The notes beneath the pieces were generated by a model, which was not told the origin of the DNA, did no database searches, and saw only the letters and a program-made list of their open reading frames with translations. The translations under genes were made by a program, and so were the position numbers. Of a stretch of 64,000 nucleotides of DNA, positions 1 to 8,390 are shown piece after piece. The first letter of the stretch is position 1; every line of letters starts with the position of its first letter. The stretch spans positions 124,001-188,000 of the forward strand of contig JANXCS010000002.1 in assembly GCA_025060105.1 (NCBI GenBank). The letters are read 5' to 3'. This DNA is from Pseudothermotoga sp. Lineage in GTDB: Bacteria > Thermotogota > Thermotogae > Thermotogales > DSM-5069.

Positions 1-606
1 ACCCAACAACAGTACGCAAAAATCGATCAACTGTTTGAAGAATACAGAGAAAAGTACGAGTCACATGGTCACAAAGTTTACACGATACCAGAGGGTGGTT
101 CGAACGCACTCGGCGCCCTAGGCTACGCTTGGACAGTCGTTGAAATGACGAGCCAGCTTGATTTATCGGAGTTCGATGCCATTTATTGTGCGGTAGGTAG
201 CGGTGGTACTTACGCAGGGTTACTGGCAGGTTTGAGGTTCCTCGGTTATGAGACGGATGTTGTGGGCATTAACGTGACCAAGAAGGAAGCCAATTTCTTC
301 ACTGAAAAAGTGATGAAAATCATTGCTGAATTGTCCAATTACGGAATAAGGGTGAACATAGAGCCAGAAGAAATCAAGATTCTCGACGATTTCAGTGGAC
401 CAGCTTATGCCGTACCGAGTGAGGCCGATCTTGAATGCATAAAAATGGTCGCAACTATGGAGGGTTTGATCCTCGATCCTGTTTACACATCCAAAGCCTT
501 CAGAGGCATGCTCCAATCAAGCAGGAGAGGACAAAAAATTCTGTTCATACACACTGGAGGTACTTTTGGCCTTTTTGCGCAAGCACATAGATTCTTAGAA
601 ATATGA
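1..606 (+). CDS. PLP-dependent D-cysteine desulfhydrase / ACC deaminase family protein, 5' end missing
   Basis: Open in frame from the first base, so the N-terminal part lies outside the window; about 201 residues are visible. The segment PEGGSNALGALGY, followed by AVGSGGTYAGL and the C-terminal HTGGTFGLF, are the phosphate-cradle loops of the tryptophan-synthase-beta fold family that includes D-cysteine desulfhydrase and 1-aminocyclopropane-1-carboxylate deaminase. These enzymes use pyridoxal phosphate to deaminate small amino acids. The catalytic lysine would be in the missing part, so substrate cannot be narrowed. The stop overlaps the start of the next gene (ATGA), suggesting co-transcription. 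Confidence 0.8.
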   Translation, partial: TQQQYAKIDQLFEEYREKYESHGHKVYTIPEGGSNALGALGYAWTVVEMTSQLDLSEFDAIYCAVGSGGTYAGLLAGLRFLGYETDVVGINVTKKEANFFTEKVMKIIAELSNYGIRVNIEPEEIKILDDFSGPAYAVPSEADLECIKMVATMEGLILDPVYTSKAFRGMLQSSRRGQKILFIHTGGTFGLFAQAHRFLEI

Positions 607-1913
607 AGAAACTAGTTCTACTATTATCAATCTTGTTCGCACTTTTTCTCGTATCATGCACAAATTTGAGTTTAACACGCATCAAAGTTTTGCTCCCAGG
701 CAATATGTACGCTGGAAAACCTTTCATTGTGAAAGTGGGAGTGATGGGACCATTCAATTTTCTTCTGTCCAACGTCGATGTAGAGATCAACGGTCAGACT
801 TACAGAACTGACAGCTCTGGCTATGCACACGTTCAATTCCTTTTTTTGAAAGCAGGTTCGTACAAAATCGGTGTGAAATACGAAGAAATTACTCAAGAGA
901 TCGTTTTGAACGTTAAACCAGCGTCATGGTTAGTTATCGGTTGGATTGGAGCCGACAACAACCTTTCTAGCTATGTCGATCAAGACATTCAAGAGATGAA
1001 AAAAGCCGCTAAAGATGTTGCTGTGATCCTTCTTGTTGATCATCTAAAATCAGAAAAATCAGATGGGATCTATGCACTCTCAAATGAAGGTGAATTTTTA
1101 CAAATAGAAACTTTGAACGAGTTGAACAGTGGTTGTCGTGATACTTTTTCCTGGTTTATCAAGAAATATCAAAACTGTGATGCGGTCAGGAAATCTTTGA
1201 TCATCTGGAACCATGGTACGGCATGGAACGATGTTGATCCATACAAAACTAAGGGAATTTCCTATGATGACACGGATAAAGATTTTTTAACCATCGATGA
1301 ATTGAAAGGAGTTCTGGAAGGTACACATTGGGATGTTCTGGGATTTGATGCCTGTTTGATGGCATCTGTGGAAGTCCTGTATGAATTAAAGAACTCAGCA
1401 GATTTTTTCTTGGCAGCTCCCGGTGAGATACCATCAACTGGTTGGGATTATTCTTTTCTTGGAGAGATCTCGAACAGTGATTCAAAGTCATTCTGCCAGA
1501 AAGCTGTACAATTTTGGAGAGCCCATTATAACAACAGTAAGTTCAGATATTCTCTAAATGCTTGGGAGAAGGAAAAATTTACCGAGGCAGTGAAACAATT
1601 CGCTGATAGACTGAAATCAATTCCACCAGAGGTTCAACCAGAGGTTTTACCGATCTGTGCCATTTATTCTCTGAATCCTAGACTTTGCGACTTTGGAGAA
1701 GTTCTCGCAAGTTTTGAGTGGTCAGACGTACTGAAAGAATTTCAAAGAGCTTGCTTGTCGGAAATAACTACCCAGTTGCACTTGAATGTGTTTTTTCCTC
1801 AAAGCAAAGATCAACTCGACAATTACCGTGAAATGTACTCAAAGTTGTCTTTCGCCTCACAAACCGGCTGGCTCAATTGGCTCGACAAGTACTTCAGTAC
1901 AATCTTGCCATGA
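603..1913 (+). CDS. Clostripain-like (peptidase C11) lipoprotein
   Basis: 436 residues. The N-terminus is a lipoprotein signal peptide with lipobox LVSC around Cys19, so the protein is probably anchored on the cell surface or in the periplasm. Residues about 25-105 form a small beta-rich region resembling an Ig/carboxypeptidase-regulatory domain. The rest is a clan CD cysteine peptidase: His204 in IIWNHGTAW and Cys251 in GFDACLMAS match the clostripain catalytic His/Cys dyad, and the following APGEIPSTGW is also typical of C11. Clostripains cleave after basic residues; the specificity here is unknown. ATGA overlap with the upstream gene. A second clan CD lipoprotein lies at 2458-3654. Confidence 0.82.
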   Translation: MKKLVLLLSILFALFLVSCTNLSLTRIKVLLPGNMYAGKPFIVKVGVMGPFNFLLSNVDVEINGQTYRTDSSGYAHVQFLFLKAGSYKIGVKYEEITQEIVLNVKPASWLVIGWIGADNNLSSYVDQDIQEMKKAAKDVAVILLVDHLKSEKSDGIYALSNEGEFLQIETLNELNSGCRDTFSWFIKKYQNCDAVRKSLIIWNHGTAWNDVDPYKTKGISYDDTDKDFLTIDELKGVLEGTHWDVLGFDACLMASVEVLYELKNSADFFLAAPGEIPSTGWDYSFLGEISNSDSKSFCQKAVQFWRAHYNNSKFRYSLNAWEKEKFTEAVKQFADRLKSIPPEVQPEVLPICAIYSLNPRLCDFGEVLASFEWSDVLKEFQRACLSEITTQLHLNVFFPQSKDQLDNYREMYSKLSFASQTGWLNWLDKYFSTILP

Positions 1914-1939
1914 AGTAAAATTAATCATTCGAGCGAGTG

Positions 1940-1945
1940 TATAAT
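1940..1945 (+). promoter_or_regulatory. -10 box (TATAAT) upstream of the lipoprotein gene
   Basis: A perfect TATAAT sits 33 bases before the chosen TTG start and 18 bases before the AAGGAGG ribosome site, a sensible leader length. No clear -35 hexamer was seen at the correct distance, so this is a moderate call. Confidence 0.4.
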
Positions 1946-1972
1946 AGATTTAAGCTCAAGGAGGCGGTAACT

Positions 1973-2392
1973 TTGCAAGGTAAGGCAAAAAGACTTTTTG
2001 TAGTCATCCTTGGAATTGTGCTAATCATAGCATTTGCAGGATGTTCCAAAATGGATCAAAATGAGCAACCTCCTGCCAACAATCCACCAAATAAGCCTTC
2101 TAATCCAAATCCAGCTCATGAAGCCACAGGAGTGTCTCGAGCAACATTTCTCAGTTGGCAATGCTCAGATCCAGATGGGGATCCACTGACCTACGATGTT
2201 TACCTCAGCAAAGGTCCGAATCAGTTCACCCTCGTTGCCTCAAATTGTACGATCACAACTTACGATCCTCCGACAGTTCTCGATCCCATGACCACTTACT
2301 ACTGGAAAGTACTCGTAAGGGATAGCAAAGGTGCGACAAACGTGAGTGATGTATGGTTTTTCACAACTTCTTGTTGTCCACCTAGTAAATAA
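1973..2392 (+). CDS. Small lipoprotein with one fibronectin type III-like domain
   Basis: 139 residues from the TTG at 1973, chosen because AAGGAGG at 1958-1964 lies 8 bases upstream; the longer GTG start at 1937 overlaps the -10 box. The signal peptide ends in a lipobox (FAGC), followed by a Pro/Asn-rich linker (PPANNPPNKPSNPNP) and one domain with the motif TFLSWQCSDPDGDPLTYDVYL and YYWKVLVRDSKG, characteristic of fibronectin type III-like modules in surface proteins. No catalytic motif. It lies between two cysteine-peptidase lipoproteins and may be a surface binding partner; that is inference from position only. Confidence 0.7.
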   Translation: MQGKAKRLFVVILGIVLIIAFAGCSKMDQNEQPPANNPPNKPSNPNPAHEATGVSRATFLSWQCSDPDGDPLTYDVYLSKGPNQFTLVASNCTITTYDPPTVLDPMTTYYWKVLVRDSKGATNVSDVWFFTTSCCPPSK

Positions 2393-2457
2393 GATTATGT
2401 AGTGATCAACAAAAACTGTCCTTGGATTATGAATTATAAAGTCTAGGGGGGATTATT

Positions 2458-3654
2458 GTGCTAAGGGGCAAATTTTTGTTGCGCATTTTTTTGCTCTTTT
2501 GTGCCACAATCCTACTCACAGTGGCTTCATGTGCATTCAAAACTGGTATTGCTCCAACTGATATCGCCCAAAAGATAGCCAATCAACTTGATCTTCGACA
2601 GCTTGCAGAAAATTTGGAAGAAAGGCGCATTATCTTCCTTGCTGCAAAGTTGGAACAAGGCGATGTTGTGGCAGAATTGGACCCAACATTGGATAAGTCA
2701 TCCACGGGTTTCACAGTATCTACAGACGGTTTTCTGTTTGTAGTTGATCTAGAACCACTGTCACGCTTTGCCCATCGTGTTATTTATGTTGTCACAGACA
2801 AAATTGGTAACATCGTTGAGCTGAAGCTTTTTGAATGGCCGCCCACTGTGAACGGTGTTGCAACACTGACAGGCAGCATTTACGAGCCAACTTATAGCAA
2901 AATTGTCTGGACAAACTTTCATTTGACTGCGATGGGAGGCATCAGTTTCGGTGAGATAGTGAATCGAATGGAAGTACCATATGGAGCAATCGTGGTTAAT
3001 GGAAATGATCCAACAAGGCTTCCAGACTGTGACATGAGCGTTGACTTCACAAACATGGGACAGTTTTTCACCATGTTTTACGATGAATTTCGAACTCGAA
3101 AGCTCAATTATCCAACAAATACTCATCAGCACTTGGTGGATGCGATCCACGATCTAACTCAACGGTCACTGAATTTTATAACGATCTACATCGTGACGCA
3201 TGGCAGTATTGATAGGCTTGTGATGGGATCAGAATGGATTAACCCTACGCAACTGAGGGACTTGATGCTGAGCCATCCCGAAGTCACATTTGCCATTATC
3301 ATTGATGCGTGCCATTCAGGTAGCTTCATCAACGATTTGTGGGTGACCGTACCCAACTTAGTATTGATAACTACCGCAACAGACCTTGCACATTCTTCAT
3401 ACGGTGATTTGGATGAGCCTAACGATCCAAATCCTGAAGATGTAGGAGGAGAGTGGTCAAGTGGATTTCTCAAAGGGCTTCTCCAGAACACCGTTTTAGG
3501 ATCCTGGTTGAACATCGAAGTGGAAGCAAATACAGCCGGTGTAGTACCTGAACAGATACTCTATCACAGAGCATTTCAAGTTGCCTGGGAAAATGATTGT
3601 TCACGTATAAACGGCTTAAGCATACCACAATACTATGGTCAATACGCTCCCTAA
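2458..3654 (+). CDS. Lipoprotein with caspase/legumain-type (clan CD) cysteine peptidase domain
   Basis: 398 residues from a GTG preceded by a G-rich ribosome site. Lipoprotein signal with TVASC lipobox. The C-terminal half carries the clan CD dyad: His248 in YIVTHGS and Cys285 in IIDACHSGS, followed by VLITTATD and a Glu/Ser-rich loop (GGEWSSGF), the pattern seen in C13/C14-like peptidases. The first 200 residues have no recognised domain. It probably cleaves proteins at the cell surface, but whether it is an Asn/Asp- or Arg/Lys-specific enzyme cannot be told. It could also be an inactive receptor-like homologue, although both dyad residues are present. Confidence 0.72.
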   Translation: MLRGKFLLRIFLLFCATILLTVASCAFKTGIAPTDIAQKIANQLDLRQLAENLEERRIIFLAAKLEQGDVVAELDPTLDKSSTGFTVSTDGFLFVVDLEPLSRFAHRVIYVVTDKIGNIVELKLFEWPPTVNGVATLTGSIYEPTYSKIVWTNFHLTAMGGISFGEIVNRMEVPYGAIVVNGNDPTRLPDCDMSVDFTNMGQFFTMFYDEFRTRKLNYPTNTHQHLVDAIHDLTQRSLNFITIYIVTHGSIDRLVMGSEWINPTQLRDLMLSHPEVTFAIIIDACHSGSFINDLWVTVPNLVLITTATDLAHSSYGDLDEPNDPNPEDVGGEWSSGFLKGLLQNTVLGSWLNIEVEANTAGVVPEQILYHRAFQVAWENDCSRINGLSIPQYYGQYAP

Positions 3655-3687
3655 AAAAGGATATAGATATGTTCGGCTAAGAGGTTG

Positions 3688-4209
3688 TTATTTCTGAACT
3701 ATCAAAACTGTTCCGCTACTTTCTGATGTTACCGAGAGATTCATAGAGTTCAGTAAACCAATAGTTGCTTCAAGAGTGATAGCTGGATTGTCATGTTTCA
3801 AAGATACTTTCACTCTTTGTTTAGGTTTCGGTGGAGGTGAGGACAAGTTAGCATTAACTTCGAATCTACATTGAAGCTTTAGGGAACTGATCGTTGATTC
3901 AGTGGTTTTCGTTTTGATATGAAAACCTTTATCACTCGCATAGAAAATCAATTGCTTATCATTGATATTCAACGGCACAACATTTGTTGCAGTTGCACTT
4001 TCTGCAAGCGTTAATTCCCTTCTCATGATCTCAACGATTTTTCTCATCTCCTCGAATGTCACGTACTGCTTTTGAGTAAAATCAGTATTCCTGATGGGTA
4101 AGTAGACCAACAACGAAAGAATAGCGAACACGACGCCAATGAGTATTAACATAATCAAAAGCTCTACGATTGTGAAACCATTCCTCGTCTGAAAGCATGA
4201 TTTACACAC
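3688..4209 (-). CDS. Pseudopilin / prepilin-type protein
   Basis: 173 residues from the GTG at 4209, picked because GGAGG lies 8 bases upstream; the longer frame would begin inside that site. The leader MCKSCFQTRNG is followed by FTIVELLIMLILIG, the type III signal of type IV pilins with Glu at +5, cut by prepilin peptidase after Gly. The rest is a globular domain of roughly 140 residues with no recognised motif. It is last in a three-gene minus-strand cassette and is likely a minor pilin of a type IV pilus, type II secretion or DNA-uptake machine. Confidence 0.72.
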   Translation of the reverse strand: MCKSCFQTRNGFTIVELLIMLILIGVVFAILSLLVYLPIRNTDFTQKQYVTFEEMRKIVEIMRRELTLAESATATNVVPLNINDKQLIFYASDKGFHIKTKTTESTISSLKLQCRFEVNANLSSPPPKPKQRVKVSLKHDNPAITLEATIGLLNSMNLSVTSESSGTVLIVQK

Positions 4210-4230
4210 AGAATAAGCCTCCACTTCAAT

Positions 4231-4554
4231 TCATTGTTGAGCTTGCGTAGGTTCGAACAAGAATAGGGGAATATTTCTATACTCTGAGCCTGAAGGTCTA
4301 ATGATCTGCACCTGCAACTGCGTGGCCAGTTCCGTTACCCTCAGATAAGAGATCTCAGATGGAACCGCTTCGCTGGTAGCACCTGTCAAATAACTTTCCA
4401 ACTTTGAATTCGCTTCGAAATTTTTTACAGATTCACGATAAACTCTCCCCATGCCACTCAAAACATTGCTCAAAATCGAAAAGAGTACGATAGCAGCAAT
4501 AGCGATTATTGCCAAAGCCATGATGATCTCAAGAAGGGTGTAGGCGCTTTTCAC
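4231..4554 (-). CDS. Minor pseudopilin, GspI/PilV-like
   Basis: 107 residues. Short leader then AYTLLEIIMALAIIAIAAIVLFSIL, a class III signal segment with Glu at +5 and a hydrophobic N-terminal helix. Its small size and the leader are typical of GspI/PilV-class minor pseudopilins. The GTG start overlaps the stop of the upstream gene, so the two are translationally coupled. No prepilin peptidase, ATPase or secretin gene lies in the window, so the assembly machine must be encoded elsewhere. Confidence 0.68.
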   Translation of the reverse strand: MKSAYTLLEIIMALAIIAIAAIVLFSILSNVLSGMGRVYRESVKNFEANSKLESYLTGATSEAVPSEISYLRVTELATQLQVQIIRPSGSEYRNIPLFLFEPTQAQQ

Positions 4555-5816
4555 TTGCTCCAGCCTCCGTATGTATATACAGGGTTTAGAAAATCGATAG
4601 GAAAATCGCTACCTGGATCGGCGAATGTCAAATTCAAGTTGTTGAGTTTATTTTTCAACCCGATGAAACTCTTCGTGATTATTGCTCCAAATAAGGTGAA
4701 GTTGTTCTGAACTTCAAATGTTGCATTCGGTGCATATATAAAAACAGCTCCTTTCGTGTTTGGCGGTTGGACTTCTACTTGAAAACCATTTTTGAACGTC
4801 ATACTCCCATTACTAGCAGAGTAGAAAAGGATTTGGGAACCATCTTCAACTCTTACCGTAACTTGATTATTCACGTTATCCTGAGGACCTATGTTGTTCG
4901 CAAAGTACACTTTTACTCTACGTCCACCTTTTACAACAATTTCAGCTCTCGTACTCGTATAGATGTTGCTAACATAAATGGAAAGTTCACCAGCTGAAGT
5001 ATCGAATGTGAGCCTTTTGTTGTTTTCAATTGTGATGTTTCCATAGTTACCGCTCCTTGAAATCACAATACCACTACTCGTTGGATCAGGACTGATGACT
5101 GCTGAGCTTGCTTCTGGGGGTGGCGAAGGTAGAGGAAAACCACCGTATGCATATTGAGAAGGGAATGGCACAGGGTTTTGGTTCGGATAAGCCCTTCCTT
5201 TAATAACTACACCGCTTGTATCTATAGACCCACCTGCATATGCATCTTCCTCAATTACCGGCTTAGATCTTCCTCCACCACCTATAGAGACTATGTTTCC
5301 TTTCACATAAGCAGTACCCTTGACGGCCGTGTTGTTTTCAAGGCGAAGATCACCTTGTAATATTTCTACATCACCATTAATGATCCCATTATTTGTGATT
5401 TCAACGGTTGTGTTCGATACTAGAGCAGCTCCAAACGATAGACCACCCATTTTTTTCAACCTCAGCGAGTAGTTATCTGAAACGTTTTGATCGTTCAACG
5501 TAGCTATACACGTTATTGTAATGTAATTTCCATCACTGCGCACTTTGTACTCTATTCGTCCTGGAAATTCTTTCAACGAAGCCGTTAAATCCACATTTAG
5601 ATTATTTGCTAGGCTGGGATTTTGCCGAAGAAGCTTAACATAATGATCTGCCAATACGTATGCTCCACTTTTGGCTACATTTGAAACCATCAAGCGCTTT
5701 TGTTGCATAGAATAATTATTGATAAGCTGACTATAAAGAGCCAACATCATTATGATCGTCAGCGACAGAAAAATTACTATTGTGAGAGTCACGATCAGAA
5801 CTGAACCTTTTTTCAT
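4551..5816 (-). CDS. PilX-type N-terminus fused to a polymer-forming beta-solenoid domain
   Basis: 421 residues. The N-terminus MKKGSVLIVTLTIVIFLSLTI with a long hydrophobic helix resembles PilX-like minor pilin assembly proteins (no canonical Glu+5). From about residue 135 a repetitive beta stretch begins, including TNNGIINGDVEILQGDLRLENNTAVKG-type short repeats with GDV/GNI steps, as in bactofilin-like or DUF7305-type solenoids. A Pro-rich linker follows at about residues 210-235, then a second beta-rich half. It is first in the three-gene cassette and is likely exposed outside the membrane. Its exact role is not known. Confidence 0.6.
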   Translation of the reverse strand: MKKGSVLIVTLTIVIFLSLTIIMMLALYSQLINNYSMQQKRLMVSNVAKSGAYVLADHYVKLLRQNPSLANNLNVDLTASLKEFPGRIEYKVRSDGNYITITCIATLNDQNVSDNYSLRLKKMGGLSFGAALVSNTTVEITNNGIINGDVEILQGDLRLENNTAVKGTAYVKGNIVSIGGGGRSKPVIEEDAYAGGSIDTSGVVIKGRAYPNQNPVPFPSQYAYGGFPLPSPPPEASSAVISPDPTSSGIVISRSGNYGNITIENNKRLTFDTSAGELSIYVSNIYTSTRAEIVVKGGRRVKVYFANNIGPQDNVNNQVTVRVEDGSQILFYSASNGSMTFKNGFQVEVQPPNTKGAVFIYAPNATFEVQNNFTLFGAIITKSFIGLKNKLNNLNLTFADPGSDFPIDFLNPVYTYGGWSK

Positions 5817-5832
5817 GTTCTCACCTACTTTT

Positions 5833-5838
5833 ATTATA
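5833..5838 (-). promoter_or_regulatory. -10 box for the pseudopilin operon
   Basis: On the minus strand TATAAT reads just upstream of the AGGTGA ribosome site and ATG of the first pilin gene. No good -35 hexamer was seen at 16-18 bases, so confidence is limited. Confidence 0.4.
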
Positions 5839-5904
5839 CTAAAACCAGTTGGTTTATTCTAAGTAAAATCAAAAGTTCAGTGTATACTCTGCACAGGTGA
5901 TCGT

Positions 5905-7131
5905 GTGCTCAAACGAATGGGTCAAAAATTTGAATGCACCTGTGGCAAGGTTCACCAAGTACCGGACGTTGAGTTTGTGATTGAAAGATGGTCTTCAAAA
6001 CACCTTAGTGGTTTCTTCACTGACGCTACCTATCTTGTGGACGAAAACACGATAAAGCTCGTGGATGTACCTGATTCCAGAACGTTGAAACTCGAAGGTA
6101 AACCGAGAGTTCTGGCCACAATGGAAAACGTTGAAAGAGTGCTCTCGCAATTCAACGGAAAACATATCGTTTCCATCGGTTCTGGTAGTCTTACAGACAT
6201 CGCAAAATGTGCCGCTCATCTGAAAGGTGCGAAATTTTCGTCCTTTCCCACGGCTCCATCTGTGGATGGTTACACTTCATCTATAGCTGCTATTTCGATA
6301 AATGGCGAAAAAACAACCTTACAAGCGACTACACCTAATAAAGTGGTGATAGATCCAAAAATCCTCATAAAAGCCCCTTCAGAACTAGTTAAAGCTGGAA
6401 TCGGAGATATCTGTGCCAAGTTCACGGCAAGATTGGATTGGAAATTGAGCAATCTCGTGACTGGTGAATCTATCTGTGATCTTGTGTGGGAAGAACTGAA
6501 AGTAACTTTCGAGAAAGTTTTAATGAAAGTAGAATCGATTTTAAAAAAGGATGAGAAAACTATTCTGGAGCTGATGAGAGCGCTCTTGATTTCAGGTTTG
6601 AACATAACCGTCGTTGGAAATTCGCGACCCGCATCGGGTGCAGAACATCTAATTTCCCACTCATTCGAGATGTACCATGAACTCAGAGGAGAAACCCCAA
6701 TGTACCATGGTTTACAAGTCGCCATTGGCACCTTCATCACGATGAAGGCCTATAAGATGATCTTTGAAAATATCGAGCTTCGTAAAATGAACATCAAAGA
6801 TGAGGAAAGATTCTCAATTCTCAAACGGCTCTTCAAAGAAAGAATAGCAACAAAGTTCATGAGAACTTATGAAAGGAAAACAAGGGTCGATCAAATTGAA
6901 CTTGAGCGTGTGAAAGAAGTCCTCTATCCCACTTACGTACAGTTTCACAAAAAGATCGAGTCCGTACTTGAACAAATAGGTGTGAAAGAATTGCTCAAAA
7001 GCTATGATCCTGAGTTGATTCAAAAAATAACGCTTGTGGCAAACACAATAAGAGATAGATACACCATTTTGGACTTGCTCGATGAACTTTCTTTATTGAA
7101 AGATTTTTCTAGCAAAATTTTTGAATTGTGA
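5905..7131 (+). CDS. sn-glycerol-1-phosphate dehydrogenase (EgsA/AraM family)
   Basis: 408 residues from a GTG with AGGTGA 4 bases upstream; an ATG at 5917 is an alternative. The iron-type alcohol dehydrogenase fold is clear: NAD(P)-binding GSGSLTDIAK near residue 92, FPTAPSVDGYTSS near 114, AGIGDICAK, then metal-binding His in NSRPASGAEHLISH and MYHGLQVAIG. This pattern separates glycerol-1-phosphate dehydrogenases from glycerol dehydrogenases. The enzyme reduces dihydroxyacetone phosphate to sn-glycerol-1-phosphate, the archaeal lipid enantiomer; in Bacillus AraM it feeds heptaprenylglyceryl phosphate. The C-terminal 100 residues are longer than in archaeal members. The next gene is DUF1177. 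Confidence 0.82.
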   Translation: MLKRMGQKFECTCGKVHQVPDVEFVIERWSSKHLSGFFTDATYLVDENTIKLVDVPDSRTLKLEGKPRVLATMENVERVLSQFNGKHIVSIGSGSLTDIAKCAAHLKGAKFSSFPTAPSVDGYTSSIAAISINGEKTTLQATTPNKVVIDPKILIKAPSELVKAGIGDICAKFTARLDWKLSNLVTGESICDLVWEELKVTFEKVLMKVESILKKDEKTILELMRALLISGLNITVVGNSRPASGAEHLISHSFEMYHELRGETPMYHGLQVAIGTFITMKAYKMIFENIELRKMNIKDEERFSILKRLFKERIATKFMRTYERKTRVDQIELERVKEVLYPTYVQFHKKIESVLEQIGVKELLKSYDPELIQKITLVANTIRDRYTILDLLDELSLLKDFSSKIFEL

Positions 7132-7342
7132 ATTTTCTCTGCCAAAGTTTAAACCATAAGTAAGGGAAAAATCACTTAAATATCCCTAACGTCTCAGAAC
7201 GAATCATTTATAGCATCAACTTCGTGAAGACACAATTCAAATGCGAAATTCTTTTACCAGGGACAAATTTTCAATCATTCATCTGTGTGCCTTCACCTCG
7301 AGCGAATCATGGGAGTTTGATGTTATACGAGGAGGTATGAAA

Positions 7343-8263
7343 ATGCTTACGCAAGTGATGACAGCTATGGAAGTACTGGATGATCCGACGACAAATGGAG
7401 AGAAAGTTTGTAATCTTTTCAAGGACTACGATGGAGTACACGCAGAGTACGAGACGATCAAAACAAAACGTGGCAAAACAGATGTGGTGAGGATAACTAT
7501 ATATGGAAGTGATTCCTCCGCACCTGTGTTGGGCATAATCGGTCAACTTGGAGGAGTGGGTGCAAGACCACAAATGATAGGGTTGGTGAGTGATGCGGAT
7601 GGCGCAATCGCTGCGATTGCTTGTGCTTTGAAACTGGCACAGATGAAGCGAAAGGGTGAAGAAACTACAGGCACAATCTTTGTAACAACACACATCTGTC
7701 CAAATGCACCCACTAAGGAACATAAACCAGTACCTTTCATGGATTCTCCAATCGGCGTGGAGGAAGTACTGAAATCGATGCTCAACAGAGATGTTGATGC
7801 CATACTTTCTATAGACACAACGAAAGGCAACCGAGTGATAAAGAAGAGGGGTTTCGCCATATCGCCAACTGTTTTGAGAGGATACATACTCAAAGTGTCA
7901 GAAGATTTACTTGATATCTATGAGAGAGTTTGTGGAACTGCACCGTTCGTGCTACCAATAACGACGCAGGATATAACCCCGTATGATAATGGGGTTTATC
8001 ACATAAACAGCATCATGCAACCTTGTACCGTTGTTCCACATGTGCCTGTAGTGGGTGTCGCGATAACGACGGAAGTACCTGTGGCGGGGTGTGCAACTGG
8101 AGCTTCGCACGAAGTTGATATAGAACTCGCGGCGAGATTCTGCGTCGAGGTTGCAAAATATTTCGGTAAAGGACAAGTTAAGTTTTATGACAAAGCTGAA
8201 TTTGAGAAACTCGTCGAAATGTACGGTGATCTCACTCATTTGGTGACGACAAGGATGATTTAG
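7343..8263 (+). CDS. DUF1177 family protein
   Basis: 306 residues from the ATG at 7343, 7 bases after GAGGAGG (7329-7335). A longer in-frame GTG/ATG extension exists but has no ribosome site. The sequence (MEVLDDPTTNGEKV near the start, IIGQLGGVGARPQMIGLVSDADGA, FVTTHICPNAPTKEHKPVPFM, SIDTTKGNRV) is that of the DUF1177 family, whose biochemical function is unknown to me. Conserved Asp, His and Cys residues look like a metal or hydrolase centre, but this is only impression. No signal peptide; probably cytosolic. Confidence 0.75.
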   Translation: MLTQVMTAMEVLDDPTTNGEKVCNLFKDYDGVHAEYETIKTKRGKTDVVRITIYGSDSSAPVLGIIGQLGGVGARPQMIGLVSDADGAIAAIACALKLAQMKRKGEETTGTIFVTTHICPNAPTKEHKPVPFMDSPIGVEEVLKSMLNRDVDAILSIDTTKGNRVIKKRGFAISPTVLRGYILKVSEDLLDIYERVCGTAPFVLPITTQDITPYDNGVYHINSIMQPCTVVPHVPVVGVAITTEVPVAGCATGASHEVDIELAARFCVEVAKYFGKGQVKFYDKAEFEKLVEMYGDLTHLVTTRMI

Positions 8264-8270
8264 AATCGCG

Positions 8271-8311
8271 GTGTAGTATGAAGATGACTAACTCATTCTT
8301 TCGTGCTGCAC
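8271..8311 (+). other. RNA hairpin just after the DUF1177 stop
   Basis: Arms 8271-8282 and 8300-8311 pair over 12 bp if G-U wobbles are allowed. The wobbles would be C-A mismatches on the other strand, which points to a structure in the plus-strand transcript. No U-tract follows, so it is not an ordinary intrinsic terminator; it may protect the 3' end. Confidence 0.45.
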
Positions 8312-8390
8312 TGTTGGAGAAACACTGAAAGATCACAGCTGTAGGTATCTAAGTGGTCAGTCTTCCGAATTTTTGAGATTCTTCATACAT

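Noticed and set aside
545-896. Antisense reading frames across the clostripain-like gene start
   Set aside because: They oppose a well-supported gene with signal peptide and catalytic motifs, and have no ribosome site or recognisable domain.
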